From assembly GCA_001642945.1 (NCBI GenBank), contig LGRT01000021.1:1-43751 (forward strand): DNA of 43,751 bases. The letters are read 5' to 3'. The translations under genes and the position numbers were made by a program. Positions within the stretch are counted from its first letter, which is position 1, and every line of letters starts with the position of its first letter. This DNA comes from Rhodobacteraceae bacterium SB2 (GTDB lineage Bacteria; Pseudomonadota; Alphaproteobacteria; Rhodobacterales; Rhodobacteraceae). Under the pieces are notes generated by a model, which was not told where the DNA came from, searched no databases, and saw only the letters and a list, made by a program, of their open reading frames with translations. Shown in pieces: positions 1-9,701 of this stretch.

Positions 1-1
1 T

Positions 2-418
2 CAAACATTCACAAACCTCGTAAAGGAGGCACAGGCCCATGCTGATGCTGCAACAGATGAACCCAACCCTGAAACTGCTAAGCTTGCTGTGGCGCGTCCT
101 CGATGCCATAAAACGATCATCAAAGGTACTTTAGAGGTTCCTAAGCCCAAGACTGGCAATGAAGCGGCCAACAAGAGTTATGTTGACGGTGTTGGCGCCA
201 TGGTAATGGCTGCTGCACAATTGAATATGATATATAATCCTGACAGCGTACTAGACTTGGGGTTTGGTCTTGGCTCGATGGACAATGAAAATGCAATTGC
301 AGTTGGTCTTGGTGGTGTTCTCCCAGATTCGAATATGAGATATTCTCTGAGTGCGACTTACAGTGACTACACTGCACAAGTTTCATATGGTGCAGGTTTA
401 AGTTTTAGTCTTGAGTGA
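2..418 (+). CDS. YadA-like trimeric surface protein, C-terminal part only
   Basis: The reading frame is open to the left edge of the window, so only the last 138 codons are present. The final 70 or so residues alternate short hydrophobic and glycine-rich segments (DLGFGLGSMDNENAIAVGLG, then YSLSATYSDYT and YGAGLSFSLE). This is the pattern of the YadA-type C-terminal membrane anchor that forms a trimeric 12-strand barrel in the outer membrane. Just before it, NEAANKSYVDG resembles the neck or stalk joints seen in trimeric adhesins and in phage tail fibres. The last residue is Glu rather than the aromatic residue usually found at the end of outer-membrane barrels, so the copy may be degenerate. 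The stretch is visibly more A/T-rich than the secA side and sits in the same flank as an integrase remnant, which suggests transferred DNA. Assignment as a surface anchor is moderate; a phage tail protein is the alternative. Confidence 0.55.
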   Translation, partial: QTFTNLVKEAQAHADAATDEPNPETAKLAVARPRCHKTIIKGTLEVPKPKTGNEAANKSYVDGVGAMVMAAAQLNMIYNPDSVLDLGFGLGSMDNENAIAVGLGGVLPDSNMRYSLSATYSDYTAQVSYGAGLSFSLE

Positions 419-427
419 ATGGCGCTT

Positions 428-895
428 TCATGAGCTCAGCTTGATAATAAACTTAGAAAAAATAAAGGGTATGCATTCAATTGTGTATCCTTGCTCATAA
501 CTATTCCTAATTGAGCTTACCGACTCCCACCCACCAATCTGATCAATCAGATCCATTGGGCATTCCACAGCTCTCAGACGGTCTCTGAAGGTATGCCTAA
601 GGCAATGCGCAGTAAGACCATCAAAGTCCGTTGCAATTTCAGAAAGTTTAAAAGATCTTGGTTTGAAGCTGAATAAAATAGTTGGAATATCGACAGGCTG
701 TATTGAGGTCGTATTACTCCAAGATCCCTCCAATACATTACCCAGACGTTTTACATAAGCCTCAGCCTCTTCCGGGCATTTGGATAAGGCTTGCCTGATG
801 AATGCACCGTAAGCTTCCACTGCGTGTTTAGGTACATGGCGGTTATAATAATAGGTGCCTGAACGGCATATTGTGTACGGAATGTGCAACACCAC
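428..895 (-). pseudogene. Tyrosine-type site-specific integrase, internally deleted remnant
   Basis: The 155-codon frame starts at GTG (895) after a GGGAG ribosome site. It keeps both ends of a tyrosine recombinase but not the middle. Residues 1-60 match the N-terminal segment of DUF6538-type integrases (LHIPYTICRSGTYYYNRHVP, then AYGAFIRQALS). Residues about 92-145 carry the catalytic C-terminal boxes: LTAHCLRHTFRDR (the HxxR box) and IGGWESVSSIRNSY with the candidate nucleophilic tyrosine. The core-binding domain and first catalytic arginine box, roughly 200 or more residues in this family, are absent, so it cannot be an active integrase. It reads away from the 3' end of tRNA-Arg, 54 bases downstream of it, the usual position of an integrase in a tRNA-integrated element. 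The reading frame survives the deletion, which may be chance or may mean recent decay. Confidence 0.75.
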
Positions 896-949
896 GGTCT
901 CCCTCGATGATCAAATTCGAAGGAATTCCAATAAGTTGCGCTGAAAATA

Positions 950-1026
950 TGGCGATCCCTGCAGGACTCGAACCTGCAACCTACTGCTTAGAAGGCAGTT
1001 GCTCTATCCAGTTGAGCTAAGGGACC
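950..1026 (-). tRNA. tRNA-Arg (anticodon TCT)
   Basis: The minus strand folds into a full cloverleaf of 77 nt including an encoded CCA. The acceptor GGTCCCT pairs with AGGGATC (one G-U), the D stem is GCTC/GAGC, the anticodon stem is ACTGC/GCAGT around loop CTTCTAA, and the T arm is GCAGG-TTCGAGT-CCTGC. The anticodon TCT reads AGA/AGG. The 3' end faces the integrase remnant, so this tRNA probably served as the attachment site of the element to its left. Confidence 0.95.
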
Positions 1027-1053
1027 CGCGACGGGAGCATCGACTCTCACACC

Positions 1054-1082
1054 GTCTTATTTTGCCGCTGGCGTCATGTCAA
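1054..1082 (-). promoter_or_regulatory. Probable sigma-70 promoter of tRNA-Arg
   Basis: On the minus strand a perfect TTGACA (1082-1077) is followed after 17 bases by TAAGAC (1059-1054). This would start transcription about 20 bases before the mature tRNA 5' end. The -10 match is weak; the -35 and the position are good. Confidence 0.5.
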
Positions 1083-1084
1083 AC

Positions 1085-1101
1085 GCTCAACGGCTTTGAG
1101 C
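1085..1101 (-). terminator. Possible weak terminator downstream of secA
   Basis: On the minus strand GCTCAA and TTGAGC pair around a five-base loop, followed only by GTTTG. The stem is short and the T-run is poor, so this is tentative. It is the only hairpin seen between the secA stop and the tRNA-Arg promoter. Confidence 0.25.
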
Positions 1102-1124
1102 AGCTTCTAGTTGGTGAACTGCGC

Positions 1125-3809
1125 TTAGCTCAAACGGCCATGGCAATGTTTAAATTTCTTTTCAGAGCCGCAGGGGCAGGGATCATTGCGCCCTGGATTT
1201 CCCCAAGTTGAGGGATCGCCTTCAACAAATCCATTTTCTGCTGGGGCTGTTTGCGATGTTTGCATCTCTGCTTGGGATTGCTTTTGCTGCGCAACCATCT
1301 GCTGCATCATCGCTTGCTGCTCGGCCTCTGTCATTGGCCGCACCAATGATAATTGTTTGCTTACATCGGTGCGCAAGCTGGCCAACAGGCTTTCAAACAA
1401 TTGAAAAGCCTCAGATTTATATTCATTCAATGGGTCGCGCTGGGCATATCCGCGAAAGCCAACCACGCTGCGTAAATGCTCAAGCGTTATCAGATGCTCG
1501 CGCCATTTGCTGTCAATCGTTTGCAAAAGTACCTGCTTTTCGACTTGCCGCATAGTTTTGGGCCCAAAAGCTATGGCTTTCTCCGCCATCATTTTATCTG
1601 AAGCATCCTCAAGGCGCTCACGAATGCTTTCGTCATCCACGCCTTCCTCATCTGCCCAATCTGTGATCGGCAAATCCATATTCAGCTGCTCTGCAACAGC
1701 CGTCTGTAAGGCTTCGCTTTCCCATTGTTCGGCATAGGATTTTGGTGGCATATAGGTGGTGACAAGATCGTCAATCACATCATGACGCATATCTTGCGTC
1801 ACATCCGACAAGTCTTCTGATTGCAAAATATCCAAGCGTTGCTCAAAAATTGCGCGGCGTTGATCATTCATCACATCGTCGAATTTAAGCAATTGTTTTC
1901 GTATATCAAAATTGCGGCCCTCAACCTTTGACTGAGCGCGTTCTAAAGATTTGTTAACCCAAGAATGGGTAATGGCTTCGCCTTTTTCCATTCCGAATTT
2001 TGACAAGACTTTATCCAAGCGCTCAGAGCCGAAGATCCGCATCAAGTCATCATCAAGGCTGAGAAAAAACGAAGATCGACCCGGGTCGCCTTGGCGGCCC
2101 GAACGGCCACGCAATTGGTTGTCAATCCGCCGGCTTTCATGACGCTCGGTGGCCAAAACGAATAAACCGCCCGCCTCCAGAACCCGCTGCTTTTCTGCGC
2201 TGGTTTCTGCTTCAATCGTACGGCGCAAATCCTCTGGATTTGCTTCAGGGGTTTCGGCCAAGGCGGTGAACATTTTCATCTCAACATTGCCGCCCAGTTG
2301 AATGTCCGTTCCCCGACCAGCCATATTGGTGGCAATCGTCACCGCGCCAAATTTTCCGGCATCTCCGACGATTTGCGCCTCTTGCTCATGTTGACGCGCA
2401 TTCAACACATTATGTTGGATTTTGGCTTTTTTCAGCATTTGAGACAGGGCTTCAGATTTCTCAATCGAAGTGGTGCCAACCAAAATTGGCTGACCTTTAT
2501 CATGCGCTGTTTGGATTTCTTCGACGATCGCGGTATATTTTTCATCTGCGGTCCGATACACGCGGTCATCTTCATCAATGCGCGAGATCGGGCGGTTCGT
2601 TGGCACTTCTACGACGCCCAGCTTATAGATTTCCATGAATTCTTCAGCTTCGGTATTGGCGGTACCGGTCATGCCTGCCAATTTATCATAAAGCCGGAAA
2701 TAATTTTGAAACGTCACGCTGGCCAAGGTAACGTTTTCTGCCTGAATCGTACAATTCTCTTTGGCTTCGATGGCTTGGTGTAGCCCGTCCGACAGGCGCC
2801 GCCCCGCCATCATACGCCCGGTGAACTCATCGATTAACACAACTTCACTGTTGCGCACGATATAATCCTTATCGCGGGTGAAAAGCTTGTGTGCGCGCAG
2901 GCCTTGATTGACGTGATGTACAAGCGTTGTGCTTTCCGGATCATACAGACTTTGGGTTTCGGGCAGGATCTCTTTTTGCCGCAATAGGTCTTCTAAGAAA
3001 TCATTGCCTTCATCCGTAAAGTTCGCGTTTCTGGATTTTTCATCCAGCGTGTAATGCTCTTCGGTCAGCTCTGGGATCACAGCGTCGATCGCTTGATATA
3101 AGTCCGAGCGGTCCTGCGCTTGCCCTGAGATGATCAGGGGCGTGCGGGCTTCATCGATCAGGATGCTATCAACCTCATCCACAATCGCAAAATGATGTTG
3201 CTTTTGATACATTTGCGAGAGTTCTGTTTTCATATTATCGCGTAGATAATCGAATCCGAGTTCATTGTTGGTGGCATAAGTTATATCGCAGGCATAGGCT
3301 TTTTGTTTTTCACCTTCATCTTGATTGGGATAGACCACGCCCGTGGTAAGACCCAGTGCCCCATAAACGTTTGACATCCATTCGCTGTCACGTTTGGCAA
3401 GATAGTCATTTACGGTAACAACATGAACGCCCTTGCCCGTCAGCGCGTTCAAATAGGCGGGAAATGTCGCCACCAAGGTTTTGCCTTCACCGGTTTTCAT
3501 TTCTGAAATATTACCTTGATGCAGAAAAATCCCCCCCAGCAATTGCACGTTAAACGCGCGCAAACCCAAAGTGCGCTTGGCGGCTTCTCGGCAATTGGCA
3601 AACGCTTCGGGCAACAACTCATCCAATGTTGTGCCGCTGTTTAAGCGGGTTTTGAACTCTTGGGTTTTGACAATGATAGCCTCATCAGAGAGGGCCTGAT
3701 AATCAGCCTCTAAGGCATTGATTTTTTCAACCATCGGCATGGTTGATTTCATCACGCGGTCATTCGGGGAACCGAATACTTTTTTCGCCAGTTTTCCGAA
3801 CCCTAACAT
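1125..3809 (-). CDS. secA: Preprotein translocase ATPase SecA
   Basis: SecA is the motor that drives unfolded preproteins through SecYEG at the inner membrane. The 894-residue product has the normal family length. Visible signatures include the Walker A box MKTGEGKT near residues 104-111, the DEAD-like motif around [16 protein letters not shown], helicase motif [13 protein letters not shown], and the second-half motif [10 protein letters not shown]. The extreme C-terminus carries the zinc site [14 protein letters not shown], which binds SecB and ribosomes in well-studied SecA proteins. The ATG at 3809 was chosen because a GGAGAG ribosome site lies four bases upstream. An upstream in-frame TTG at 3824 would swallow that site. 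The gene is transcribed alone, divergent from the parvulin gene, from the promoter at 3910-3938. Confidence 0.97.
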   Translation of the reverse strand: MLGFGKLAKKVFGSPNDRVMKSTMPMVEKINALEADYQALSDEAIIVKTQEFKTRLNSGTTLDELLPEAFANCREAAKRTLGLRAFNVQLLGGIFLHQGNISEMKTGEGKTLVATFPAYLNALTGKGVHVVTVNDYLAKRDSEWMSNVYGALGLTTGVVYPNQDEGEKQKAYACDITYATNNELGFDYLRDNMKTELSQMYQKQHHFAIVDEVDSILIDEARTPLIISGQAQDRSDLYQAIDAVIPELTEEHYTLDEKSRNANFTDEGNDFLEDLLRQKEILPETQSLYDPESTTLVHHVNQGLRAHKLFTRDKDYIVRNSEVVLIDEFTGRMMAGRRLSDGLHQAIEAKENCTIQAENVTLASVTFQNYFRLYDKLAGMTGTANTEAEEFMEIYKLGVVEVPTNRPISRIDEDDRVYRTADEKYTAIVEEIQTAHDKGQPILVGTTSIEKSEALSQMLKKAKIQHNVLNARQHEQEAQIVGDAGKFGAVTIATNMAGRGTDIQLGGNVEMKMFTALAETPEANPEDLRRTIEAETSAEKQRVLEAGGLFVLATERHESRRIDNQLRGRSGRQGDPGRSSFFLSLDDDLMRIFGSERLDKVLSKFGMEKGEAITHSWVNKSLERAQSKVEGRNFDIRKQLLKFDDVMNDQRRAIFEQRLDILQSEDLSDVTQDMRHDVIDDLVTTYMPPKSYAEQWESEALQTAVAEQLNMDLPITDWADEEGVDDESIRERLEDASDKMMAEKAIAFGPKTMRQVEKQVLLQTIDSKWREHLITLEHLRSVVGFRGYAQRDPLNEYKSEAFQLFESLLASLRTDVSKQLSLVRPMTEAEQQAMMQQMVAQQKQSQAEMQTSQTAPAENGFVEGDPSTWGNPGRNDPCPCGSEKKFKHCHGRLS

Positions 3810-3909
3810 GGTCTCTCCAATCAATAATCACGCAACTATCTGCATGTCGGCCTTGCTCTGATGGGCAAGTCTGAATAGGTGTAAAGCAGGCAACCTTAAC
3901 ACCATAAGC

Positions 3910-3938
3910 GATGTAAGGGTCCCGATAGTGAGTGTCAA
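3910..3938 (-). promoter_or_regulatory. Probable sigma-70 promoter of secA
   Basis: The minus strand shows a perfect TTGACA (3938-3933), a 17-base spacer and TACATC (3915-3910). Transcription would start near 3903, giving a leader of about 95 nt before the secA ATG. Confidence 0.55.
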
Positions 3939-3980
3939 CGCCAGCCAGAGGCGGCGGGTTATAAATAAAGGAAAAAGGCG

Positions 3981-4829
3981 ATGGGTTTTCATAAATTGGT
4001 TCTGCTCGCAGCGACGTGCTGCGCATTTGGCAGTGGTGCTTGGGCGCAAGAGGCGGTTTCGGCTGAAACGGTTGTGGCCCGCGTGAATGGCGAAGCAATC
4101 ACGCTTGGGCATATGCTCTTGGTGCGGGAAAGCTTGCCGAATGAATATAAATCTTTGCCCGATCGCCAATTGTTTGATGGGATCTTAGAGCAATTGGTGC
4201 AGCAGACTATTCTATCGCAAAAAAGTTCGGCCCCCGATTCTTTGCAAATCAGGTTAACGCTTGAAAATGATCGTCGTTTGATGCGGGCTGCGCGGATGAT
4301 TGAACAATGGTCAGAAAAGCCGATCAGTGAAGGCGCTATACAAGACGCTTATGAAGCAGCCTATTCAGGCGTTGATCAAGGCTTGGAATATAAAGCCGCG
4401 CATATTTTGGTGGAAACGGAAGCGGCAGCGCTTGAGTTGATCGAGAAGGTGAACGCCGGAGAAGAGTTTGCGGCTTTGGCGCGTGACTTCTCGACTGGGC
4501 CATCTGGCCCGGGGGGCGGCGACCTTGGCTGGTTTGGTAAGGGTATGATGGTGCCACCATTTGAGCAGGCGGTTATAGAACTTGAAGTGGGCGAAGTGTC
4601 CAAGCCGGTGAAAACAGATTTTGGATGGCATGTTATTCTTTTGAATGAAACGCGCGCCGTGGAAAGCCCCGCCCTAGAGGATGTGCGCGAGATGCTCGTT
4701 GAGGATCTGCGCCGCGCCGCGGTTGAGGCTGAGATGGCTATTTTAAGAAGCCAAGCCGATATTAAACTGATTGAAGATCCACAAATCGATCCTGGCGCCG
4801 TGAAAAACTTTGAGCTGTTATCCCAGTAA
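3981..4829 (+). CDS. Periplasmic parvulin-type peptidyl-prolyl isomerase
   Basis: This is a predicted chaperone that isomerises Xaa-Pro bonds in exported proteins. Residues 1-22 form a Sec signal peptide ending in the AxA motif AWA before Gln23. A helical SurA/PrsA-like N-terminal part follows. A PpiC rotamase domain occupies about residues 135-230, with the typical [10 protein letters not shown] start, [16 protein letters not shown] centre and [10 protein letters not shown] end. At 282 residues it matches the single-parvulin-domain PrsA/PpiC-like proteins of alphaproteobacteria rather than the two-domain SurA. The start ATG at 3981 follows an AAAGGAAAAAGG ribosome site. It is divergent from secA, and argJ begins 12 bases after its stop, so the two are probably co-transcribed. 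The substrate proteins are unknown. Confidence 0.88.
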   Translation: MGFHKLVLLAATCCAFGSGAWAQEAVSAETVVARVNGEAITLGHMLLVRESLPNEYKSLPDRQLFDGILEQLVQQTILSQKSSAPDSLQIRLTLENDRRLMRAARMIEQWSEKPISEGAIQDAYEAAYSGVDQGLEYKAAHILVETEAAALELIEKVNAGEEFAALARDFSTGPSGPGGGDLGWFGKGMMVPPFEQAVIELEVGEVSKPVKTDFGWHVILLNETRAVESPALEDVREMLVEDLRRAAVEAEMAILRSQADIKLIEDPQIDPGAVKNFELLSQ

Positions 4830-4841
4830 AGGAGCCTGAAT

Positions 4842-6059
4842 ATGGCAAAGTCCCCCTTGGCTCCAGCGCAGTTTCCCACGCTGCCCAATGTGGCAGGGGT
4901 GCGCTTTGGCACCCTGGCGGCTGGCATTAAATACCAAAACCGCTCGGATGTGATGTTGGCAGAATTGGCGCCTGGCACCAGCATCGCGGGCGTGTTTACA
5001 CAATCGGCCAACCGCTCTGCAGCGGTATTGGATTGCCAAAAAAAGCTGGGCCTGCCAGCGGCTGAGGGCGCTGCTATTTTGGTGAATTCTGGCAACGCGA
5101 ATGCCTTTACCGGCCATCGTGGTATGGCCTCTGTTGAGGCTTTGACAAAGGCGCTTGCTGATCAGCTTAAGCTGTCTGAAACGCGGGTTTTCACCGCCTC
5201 GACTGGCGTGATCGGTGAGCCTCTGCCGCATGAAAAAATTTCAACACGGATGCCAGAGTTGATTGCCGATCTTGACGCAGAAGGCATCGCCATGGCCGCG
5301 CAAGCGATTATGACCACGGATACCTATCCCAAGGGCGCAAGCGCGCAGGTGGAAACCCCGTCTGGACCGGTCAATATTGTTGGCATTGCAAAGGGGTCCG
5401 GCATGATCGCACCCGATATGGCCACAATGCTGGCCTATATTTTTACCGATGCGCAGATAGAACAGGCTGAGTTGCAGGGTCTTTTATCGTTGTTAAACGA
5501 GGTGACGTTTAACGCCATCACCGTCGATAGCGATACCTCAACCTCAGACACGTTGATTTTGGCAGCCACCGGAGCTTCGGGGCACTGCGTGTCTGCGCAG
5601 AATACGGCCTTTGCGGAAGGCTTACATCAGGTGATGCGCGATCTTGCGCATCAGGTGGTCCGCGATGGCGAAGGCGCGCGTAAATTTGTTGAAGTAAGGC
5701 TGACGGGCGCCGCCAGCGATCAGGATGCCAAACAACATGCTAATGCGATCGCAAACTCGCCTTTAGTGAAAACCGCGCTGGCGGGTGAGGATCCCAATTG
5801 GGGGCGGATTGTTATGGCTCTTGGAAAATCCGGAGCTGCTGCTGAGCGGGATTTGATCAAGATTTGGTTGGGCGATATCTTGGTTGCCGAGCAGGGCTGG
5901 GTGGCTGCCAGCTATAGCGAGGAACGGGGCGCGGCCTATATGAAAAACGCGGAATTGGTAATCGCGGTTGATTTGGGTATAGGCAATGGTGCGGCCACCG
6001 TTTGGACCTGTGATTTGACCCATGATTATATTTCAATTAACGCGGATTATCGCTCGTGA
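4842..6059 (+). CDS. argJ: Bifunctional ornithine acetyltransferase / N-acetylglutamate synthase ArgJ
   Basis: ArgJ moves the acetyl group from N-acetylornithine to glutamate in the cyclic arginine pathway; bifunctional forms also use acetyl-CoA. The 405-residue product has the normal length. The autocleavage site that splits the precursor into alpha and beta chains is visible as MATMLAYIFTDA, with Thr195 as the expected N-terminal nucleophile of the beta chain. Other family signatures include NSGNANAFTG and GEDPNWGRI. The ATG follows an AAAGGAG ribosome site with good spacing. Its stop overlaps the mutT start by four bases (GTGA), so the two are translationally coupled. Whether this copy accepts acetyl-CoA cannot be told from the sequence. 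Confidence 0.96.
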   Translation: MAKSPLAPAQFPTLPNVAGVRFGTLAAGIKYQNRSDVMLAELAPGTSIAGVFTQSANRSAAVLDCQKKLGLPAAEGAAILVNSGNANAFTGHRGMASVEALTKALADQLKLSETRVFTASTGVIGEPLPHEKISTRMPELIADLDAEGIAMAAQAIMTTDTYPKGASAQVETPSGPVNIVGIAKGSGMIAPDMATMLAYIFTDAQIEQAELQGLLSLLNEVTFNAITVDSDTSTSDTLILAATGASGHCVSAQNTAFAEGLHQVMRDLAHQVVRDGEGARKFVEVRLTGAASDQDAKQHANAIANSPLVKTALAGEDPNWGRIVMALGKSGAAAERDLIKIWLGDILVAEQGWVAASYSEERGAAYMKNAELVIAVDLGIGNGAATVWTCDLTHDYISINADYRS

Positions 6060-6454
6060 AAACGGTTTTGGTTTCAGCGGTCGCGCTGGTTGATACCGAT
6101 GGGCGCGTGCTGATTGCACAGCGCCCTGAGGGCAAAGCCATGGCTGGGTTGTGGGAATTTCCCGGTGGTAAGATTGAGCCAGGTGAAACGCCCGAAGTGG
6201 CGCTTGTGCGCGAATTGAAAGAAGAGTTGGGCATAGAAACCTGGGATAGTTGTTTGGCGCCCCTGACCTTTGCCAGCCACAGTTATGAAGATTTCCATTT
6301 GCTCATGCCCTTGTTTATTTGCCGGAAATGGCAGGGCATTGTGGCGCCCAAAGAGGGGCAGAAATTGAAATGGGTATACGCCAAAGAGCTGCGCGATTAT
6401 CCAATGCCGGCTGCGGATATACCGCTGATTCCCATCTTGCGCGATTGGCTATAG
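6056..6454 (+). CDS. mutT: 8-oxo-dGTP diphosphatase MutT (Nudix hydrolase)
   Basis: MutT removes oxidised guanine nucleotides from the pool by hydrolysing 8-oxo-dGTP to the monophosphate, preventing A:T to C:G changes. The 132-residue protein carries a complete Nudix box: Gly38, Glu44, Arg52-Glu53, Glu56-Glu57 and Gly59-Ile60 fit the spacing G-x5-E-x7-RE-x2-EE-x-G. The preceding WEFPGGK motif is typical of MutT proper. It starts at a GTG that overlaps the argJ stop by four bases. The pairing of argJ with mutT behind a parvulin gene fits an ordinary housekeeping operon that ends at the hairpin terminator at 6509-6543. Confidence 0.92.
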   Translation: MKTVLVSAVALVDTDGRVLIAQRPEGKAMAGLWEFPGGKIEPGETPEVALVRELKEELGIETWDSCLAPLTFASHSYEDFHLLMPLFICRKWQGIVAPKEGQKLKWVYAKELRDYPMPAADIPLIPILRDWL

Positions 6455-6508
6455 CAGCCTGCGTATCACCTGGCCTGCGATACACACCAAGCTCAAGCAG
6501 TTCCGCAT

Positions 6509-6543
6509 AAAAAAGCCGCCCCAGCACGGGGCGGCTTTTTTTA
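6509..6543. terminator. Bidirectional rho-independent terminator between mutT and infB
   Basis: GCCGCCCC (6515-6522) and GGGGCGGC (6528-6535) form a perfect 8-bp GC-rich stem around AGCAC. It is flanked by a run of A on the left and a run of T on the right, so it can end both the argJ-mutT transcript and the converging rimP-nusA-ylxR-infB transcript. Confidence 0.92.
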
Positions 6544-6562
6544 TTCGTCTAGATGTCGCTGT

Positions 6563-9058
6563 TTAGCTGAGAACCCGCTCAATCTCTTGACGCTCAAAGA
6601 TTTCGATCACATCATTAGCGCGAATATCTTCATAATTTTCAAACGCCATGCCGCATTCTTGACCAGATTGAACCTCTGGTACTTCGTCTTTGAAGCGCTT
6701 AAGCGTTTTCAACGTGCCTTCATGGATCACCACGTTGTCACGCAGCAGGCGCACGCCAGCGCTGCGCCGCGCCACACCTTCGGTGATCAAACAGCCGGCA
6801 ACCCGACCAACCCCAGAGACTTTAAACACTTCTTTGATCTGCGCATAGCCGATGAAGTTTTCGCGAATTTCGGCGCTGAGCAAGCCGCTGGCTGCGGCTT
6901 TTACATCATCAACAAGATCATAAATCACCGAGTAATAACGGATTTCAACTCCTTTTTGATTGGCTGAATTGCGCGCAGGCGCGTTGGCTCGCACGTTAAA
7001 GCCGATCACGGGCGCGCCGGATGCTTCGGCCAGCCCAATATCGCTTTCGGTGATCGCACCAACACCCGAATGCAGAACGCGCACGCGCACTTCCTCATTG
7101 CCAATTTTATCCATCGCCTGAACGATAGCTTCGGCAGAGCCTTGCACATCAGCTTTCACCAAAACGGGCAGTTCCGAGATATTTTCATCCTCTTTGGCTT
7201 TTGCCATCAATTGTTCAAGGGTTGTGGCTGCCCCCGCTGCCGCGCGCTTTTCTTTGGCTAAATTGGCGCGGTAATCCGCAATTTCGCGGGCTTGAGCTTC
7301 TGTTTCCACCACGTTTAGAACATCGCCCGCTTCGGGCGTTCCATTGATGCCGAGCACCTCAACCGGTACTGATGGGCCCGCGGTTTTGATGCGCTCGCCC
7401 TTATCATTTATCAAGGCGCGCACTTTTCCCCACTGCTCACCAACGACGAAAATATCGCCTTGGTTCAAGGTGCCTTTTTGCACCAAAACCGTTGCAACGG
7501 GCCCGCGGCCCACATCCAGCTGCGCTTCAATCACAGCGCCTTGCGCGGCGCGGTCAGGGTTGGCGGTCAATTCTAAAATCTCGGCTTGCAGCGCGATGGC
7601 TTCCAGCAAATCATCCAGCCCCATCCCGCTGATCGCGGAGACTTCAACATCTTGGACCTCGCCCGACATTTTTTCAACAATCACTTCATGCTGAAGCAAG
7701 TCAGTGCGCACCTTATCCGGGGTGGCATCAGGTTTGTCCATTTTGTTGATCGCAACGATCATGGGTACTTTGGCCGCTTGGGCATGGTTAATGGCTTCGA
7801 TTGTTTGCGGCATGACCGCATCATCTGCCGCCACAACCAGAACCACAATATCGGTGACTTGCGCCCCGCGTGATCGCATTGAGGTAAAGGCCGCGTGACC
7901 GGGCGTGTCTAAGAAGCTTAGCACCGCGCCGCTATCGGTTGACACTTGATAGGCCCCGATATGCTGCGTGATTCCGCCCGCTTCCCCTGACACCACTTTG
8001 GTTTTGCGAATAGCATCCAGCAGCGACGTTTTACCATGATCGACATGGCCCATGATCGTAATCACTGGCGGCCGTGGTTTTAATGTTTCCGTATCATCTT
8101 CGATTTCGTTGATCACATCTTCAACATCCGAATCAGAAACCCGAACAACTTTATGCCCGAATTCTTCGATGATCAGTTCCGCCGTATCGGCATCAATCGT
8201 TTGGTTTTGCGTGACCATCATTCCCATTTTCATCAGGGATTTCACGACTTCGGCCGAGCGTTCGGCCATGCGGTTGGCCAATTCAGACACTGTGATCGCT
8301 TCGGGAAGTTGCACTTCGCGCACAATTTTTTCCCGCTCGGCGCTGGTGCCCATAGCTTTTTGCCGCGCCCGCTCTTGTTTGCGGCGCATTGCGGCCATTG
8401 ATTTTTGCCGGCCGCCTTCGCCTTCCAAAGCTTGTGATAGGGTAAGCTTACCAGAGCGCCGGCCATCATCACGGCCTTTATTGTTGCGCCGGTCTTGTTC
8501 GGTTTCGCGTTCTTTCTTGCGCGAGGTCGGCGCGGCCGATTTCAACGTGGGGCGTTTGACCTCGCCTTCATTCTTGACCGCGGGCGCTGCCACGGCTGAT
8601 TTTGCATCAGCGGCGGCTTTCTTCGCAGAGTCTTCGCGTTCTTTGCGCAGACGGGTCTCTTCTTCAGTTTTCTTACGCGCGATTTCTTCAGCTTCGCGTT
8701 GCTCGCGCTCTTTCTCTGCTTGCTCTGCGCGACGGCGCTCGCGTTCTTTTTGGCGGTTCTCTTCTTCCGCGGCGCGGGTTGCCGTATCTTCGGCTTCGCG
8801 GGCTTTGGCGGCTTGCACAGCTTTTAAGCGGCGCGCCATTTCTGTATCTGAGATGCCCGCGGGCCGATTGCTGGATTGTGTCTTCGCAGGGTTTGTGCCC
8901 GGCTGCACTGGTGTACCCGCCTTTGGCACAACCACGCGCTTGCGCTTGGTTTCAACCAGAACATTTTTGGTTCTGCCATGGCTAAAGCTTTGTTTCACGT
9001 TTCCCGAACGGGGCGTGCCGCGTAAGCCCAAAGTTTTTTTGCCGTCACTATCGCTCAT
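6563..9058 (-). CDS. infB: Translation initiation factor IF-2
   Basis: IF-2 is the GTPase that places initiator tRNA on the 30S subunit and promotes subunit joining. The 831-residue product has the usual architecture. A variable N-terminal half includes a long charged Ala/Arg/Glu/Lys region at about residues 80-240, predicted helical. Then comes the IF2_N segment and the G domain with [10 protein letters not shown] (G1), DTPGHAAF (G3) and NKMDKPDA (G4), followed by the C-terminal beta barrels. The start overlaps the end of the ylxR gene by four bases. It is the last gene of the rimP-nusA-ylxR-infB operon and ends at the shared terminator. Confidence 0.97.
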   Translation of the reverse strand: MSDSDGKKTLGLRGTPRSGNVKQSFSHGRTKNVLVETKRKRVVVPKAGTPVQPGTNPAKTQSSNRPAGISDTEMARRLKAVQAAKAREAEDTATRAAEEENRQKERERRRAEQAEKEREQREAEEIARKKTEEETRLRKEREDSAKKAAADAKSAVAAPAVKNEGEVKRPTLKSAAPTSRKKERETEQDRRNNKGRDDGRRSGKLTLSQALEGEGGRQKSMAAMRRKQERARQKAMGTSAEREKIVREVQLPEAITVSELANRMAERSAEVVKSLMKMGMMVTQNQTIDADTAELIIEEFGHKVVRVSDSDVEDVINEIEDDTETLKPRPPVITIMGHVDHGKTSLLDAIRKTKVVSGEAGGITQHIGAYQVSTDSGAVLSFLDTPGHAAFTSMRSRGAQVTDIVVLVVAADDAVMPQTIEAINHAQAAKVPMIVAINKMDKPDATPDKVRTDLLQHEVIVEKMSGEVQDVEVSAISGMGLDDLLEAIALQAEILELTANPDRAAQGAVIEAQLDVGRGPVATVLVQKGTLNQGDIFVVGEQWGKVRALINDKGERIKTAGPSVPVEVLGINGTPEAGDVLNVVETEAQAREIADYRANLAKEKRAAAGAATTLEQLMAKAKEDENISELPVLVKADVQGSAEAIVQAMDKIGNEEVRVRVLHSGVGAITESDIGLAEASGAPVIGFNVRANAPARNSANQKGVEIRYYSVIYDLVDDVKAAASGLLSAEIRENFIGYAQIKEVFKVSGVGRVAGCLITEGVARRSAGVRLLRDNVVIHEGTLKTLKRFKDEVPEVQSGQECGMAFENYEDIRANDVIEIFERQEIERVLS

Positions 9059-9690
9059 CTAGCTGTCTTTTCCTTCTGGAGGGGTGATTTTGCACCCTCC
9101 GTTATGCGCAGGCCTTTCAGCCGATGCGCTTCCTCTACTACACGTTGCGTAATTCCGCTAGACGCAAGTGCGCAATGAATTACAGTCTGTCGCCCAAATG
9201 CCATCCCTAGCTCATCTGAGCGCAGCCAGCCTATGAAGCGCCCTCCATAGGGCGTACTCAGCTTTGATTTGCCACGTTCTGATCCATCGCTGGATTGCAC
9301 CAACACTTTGGCCTGCTCTTTACTTAGCCAATCTTTCACTTTCTCATACCCGGCGATCGCACGCCCTGACTTGCGCGCTAAGCTTAACAAATCAATAACC
9401 CGCCGCGATAGCTGGGCCTCAAGATCCTGCAAAAGCGTTTCAGAAACCTGAACAGGCTGCTTTGCACTATGCGCAAACAAGCGTTTTTTCACCGCTTTTT
9501 GCAAGGCCTGTTGATTGCTAGACACCCAGATGCCGCGCCCCGGCAGTTTGCCCAAGACATCGGCAACCAGATGACCATCGGGGCTGACCACAAAGCGCAT
9601 CATGTCATGCGTTGGGCATAGCGCGCCCGTTGCGATGCATTTTCGCTCTTGGGCCTGGCCGGCTGTGTCATATGATCGGTTGCGCGACAT
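9055..9690 (-). CDS. ylxR: YlxR-family RNA-binding protein with C-terminal L7Ae-like domain
   Basis: The first 90 residues match the YlxR (DUF448) fold, with the signature RKCIATG near the N-terminus and LPGRGIWVS after it. About residues 95-195 form an L7Ae/L30e-like RNA-binding domain ([21 protein letters not shown] and an [11 protein letters not shown] segment). This two-domain form is usual in alphaproteobacteria. YlxR lies between nusA and infB in many bacteria and has been linked to RNase P and nucleoid functions in other species; its job here is inferred only from that position. The gene starts 11 bases after the nusA stop and overlaps infB by four bases, so it is translated as part of the operon. 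Confidence 0.9.
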   Translation of the reverse strand: MSRNRSYDTAGQAQERKCIATGALCPTHDMMRFVVSPDGHLVADVLGKLPGRGIWVSSNQQALQKAVKKRLFAHSAKQPVQVSETLLQDLEAQLSRRVIDLLSLARKSGRAIAGYEKVKDWLSKEQAKVLVQSSDGSERGKSKLSTPYGGRFIGWLRSDELGMAFGRQTVIHCALASSGITQRVVEEAHRLKGLRITEGAKSPLQKEKTAR

Positions 9691-9701
9691 AAATCAGATG
9701 C

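Noticed and set aside
8052..9062. A 336-codon frame on the plus strand opposite infB
   Set aside because: It is the mirror of the repetitive charged IF-2 N-terminal region; its Ser/Arg-rich composition is what antisense of Glu/Ala/Arg codons gives.
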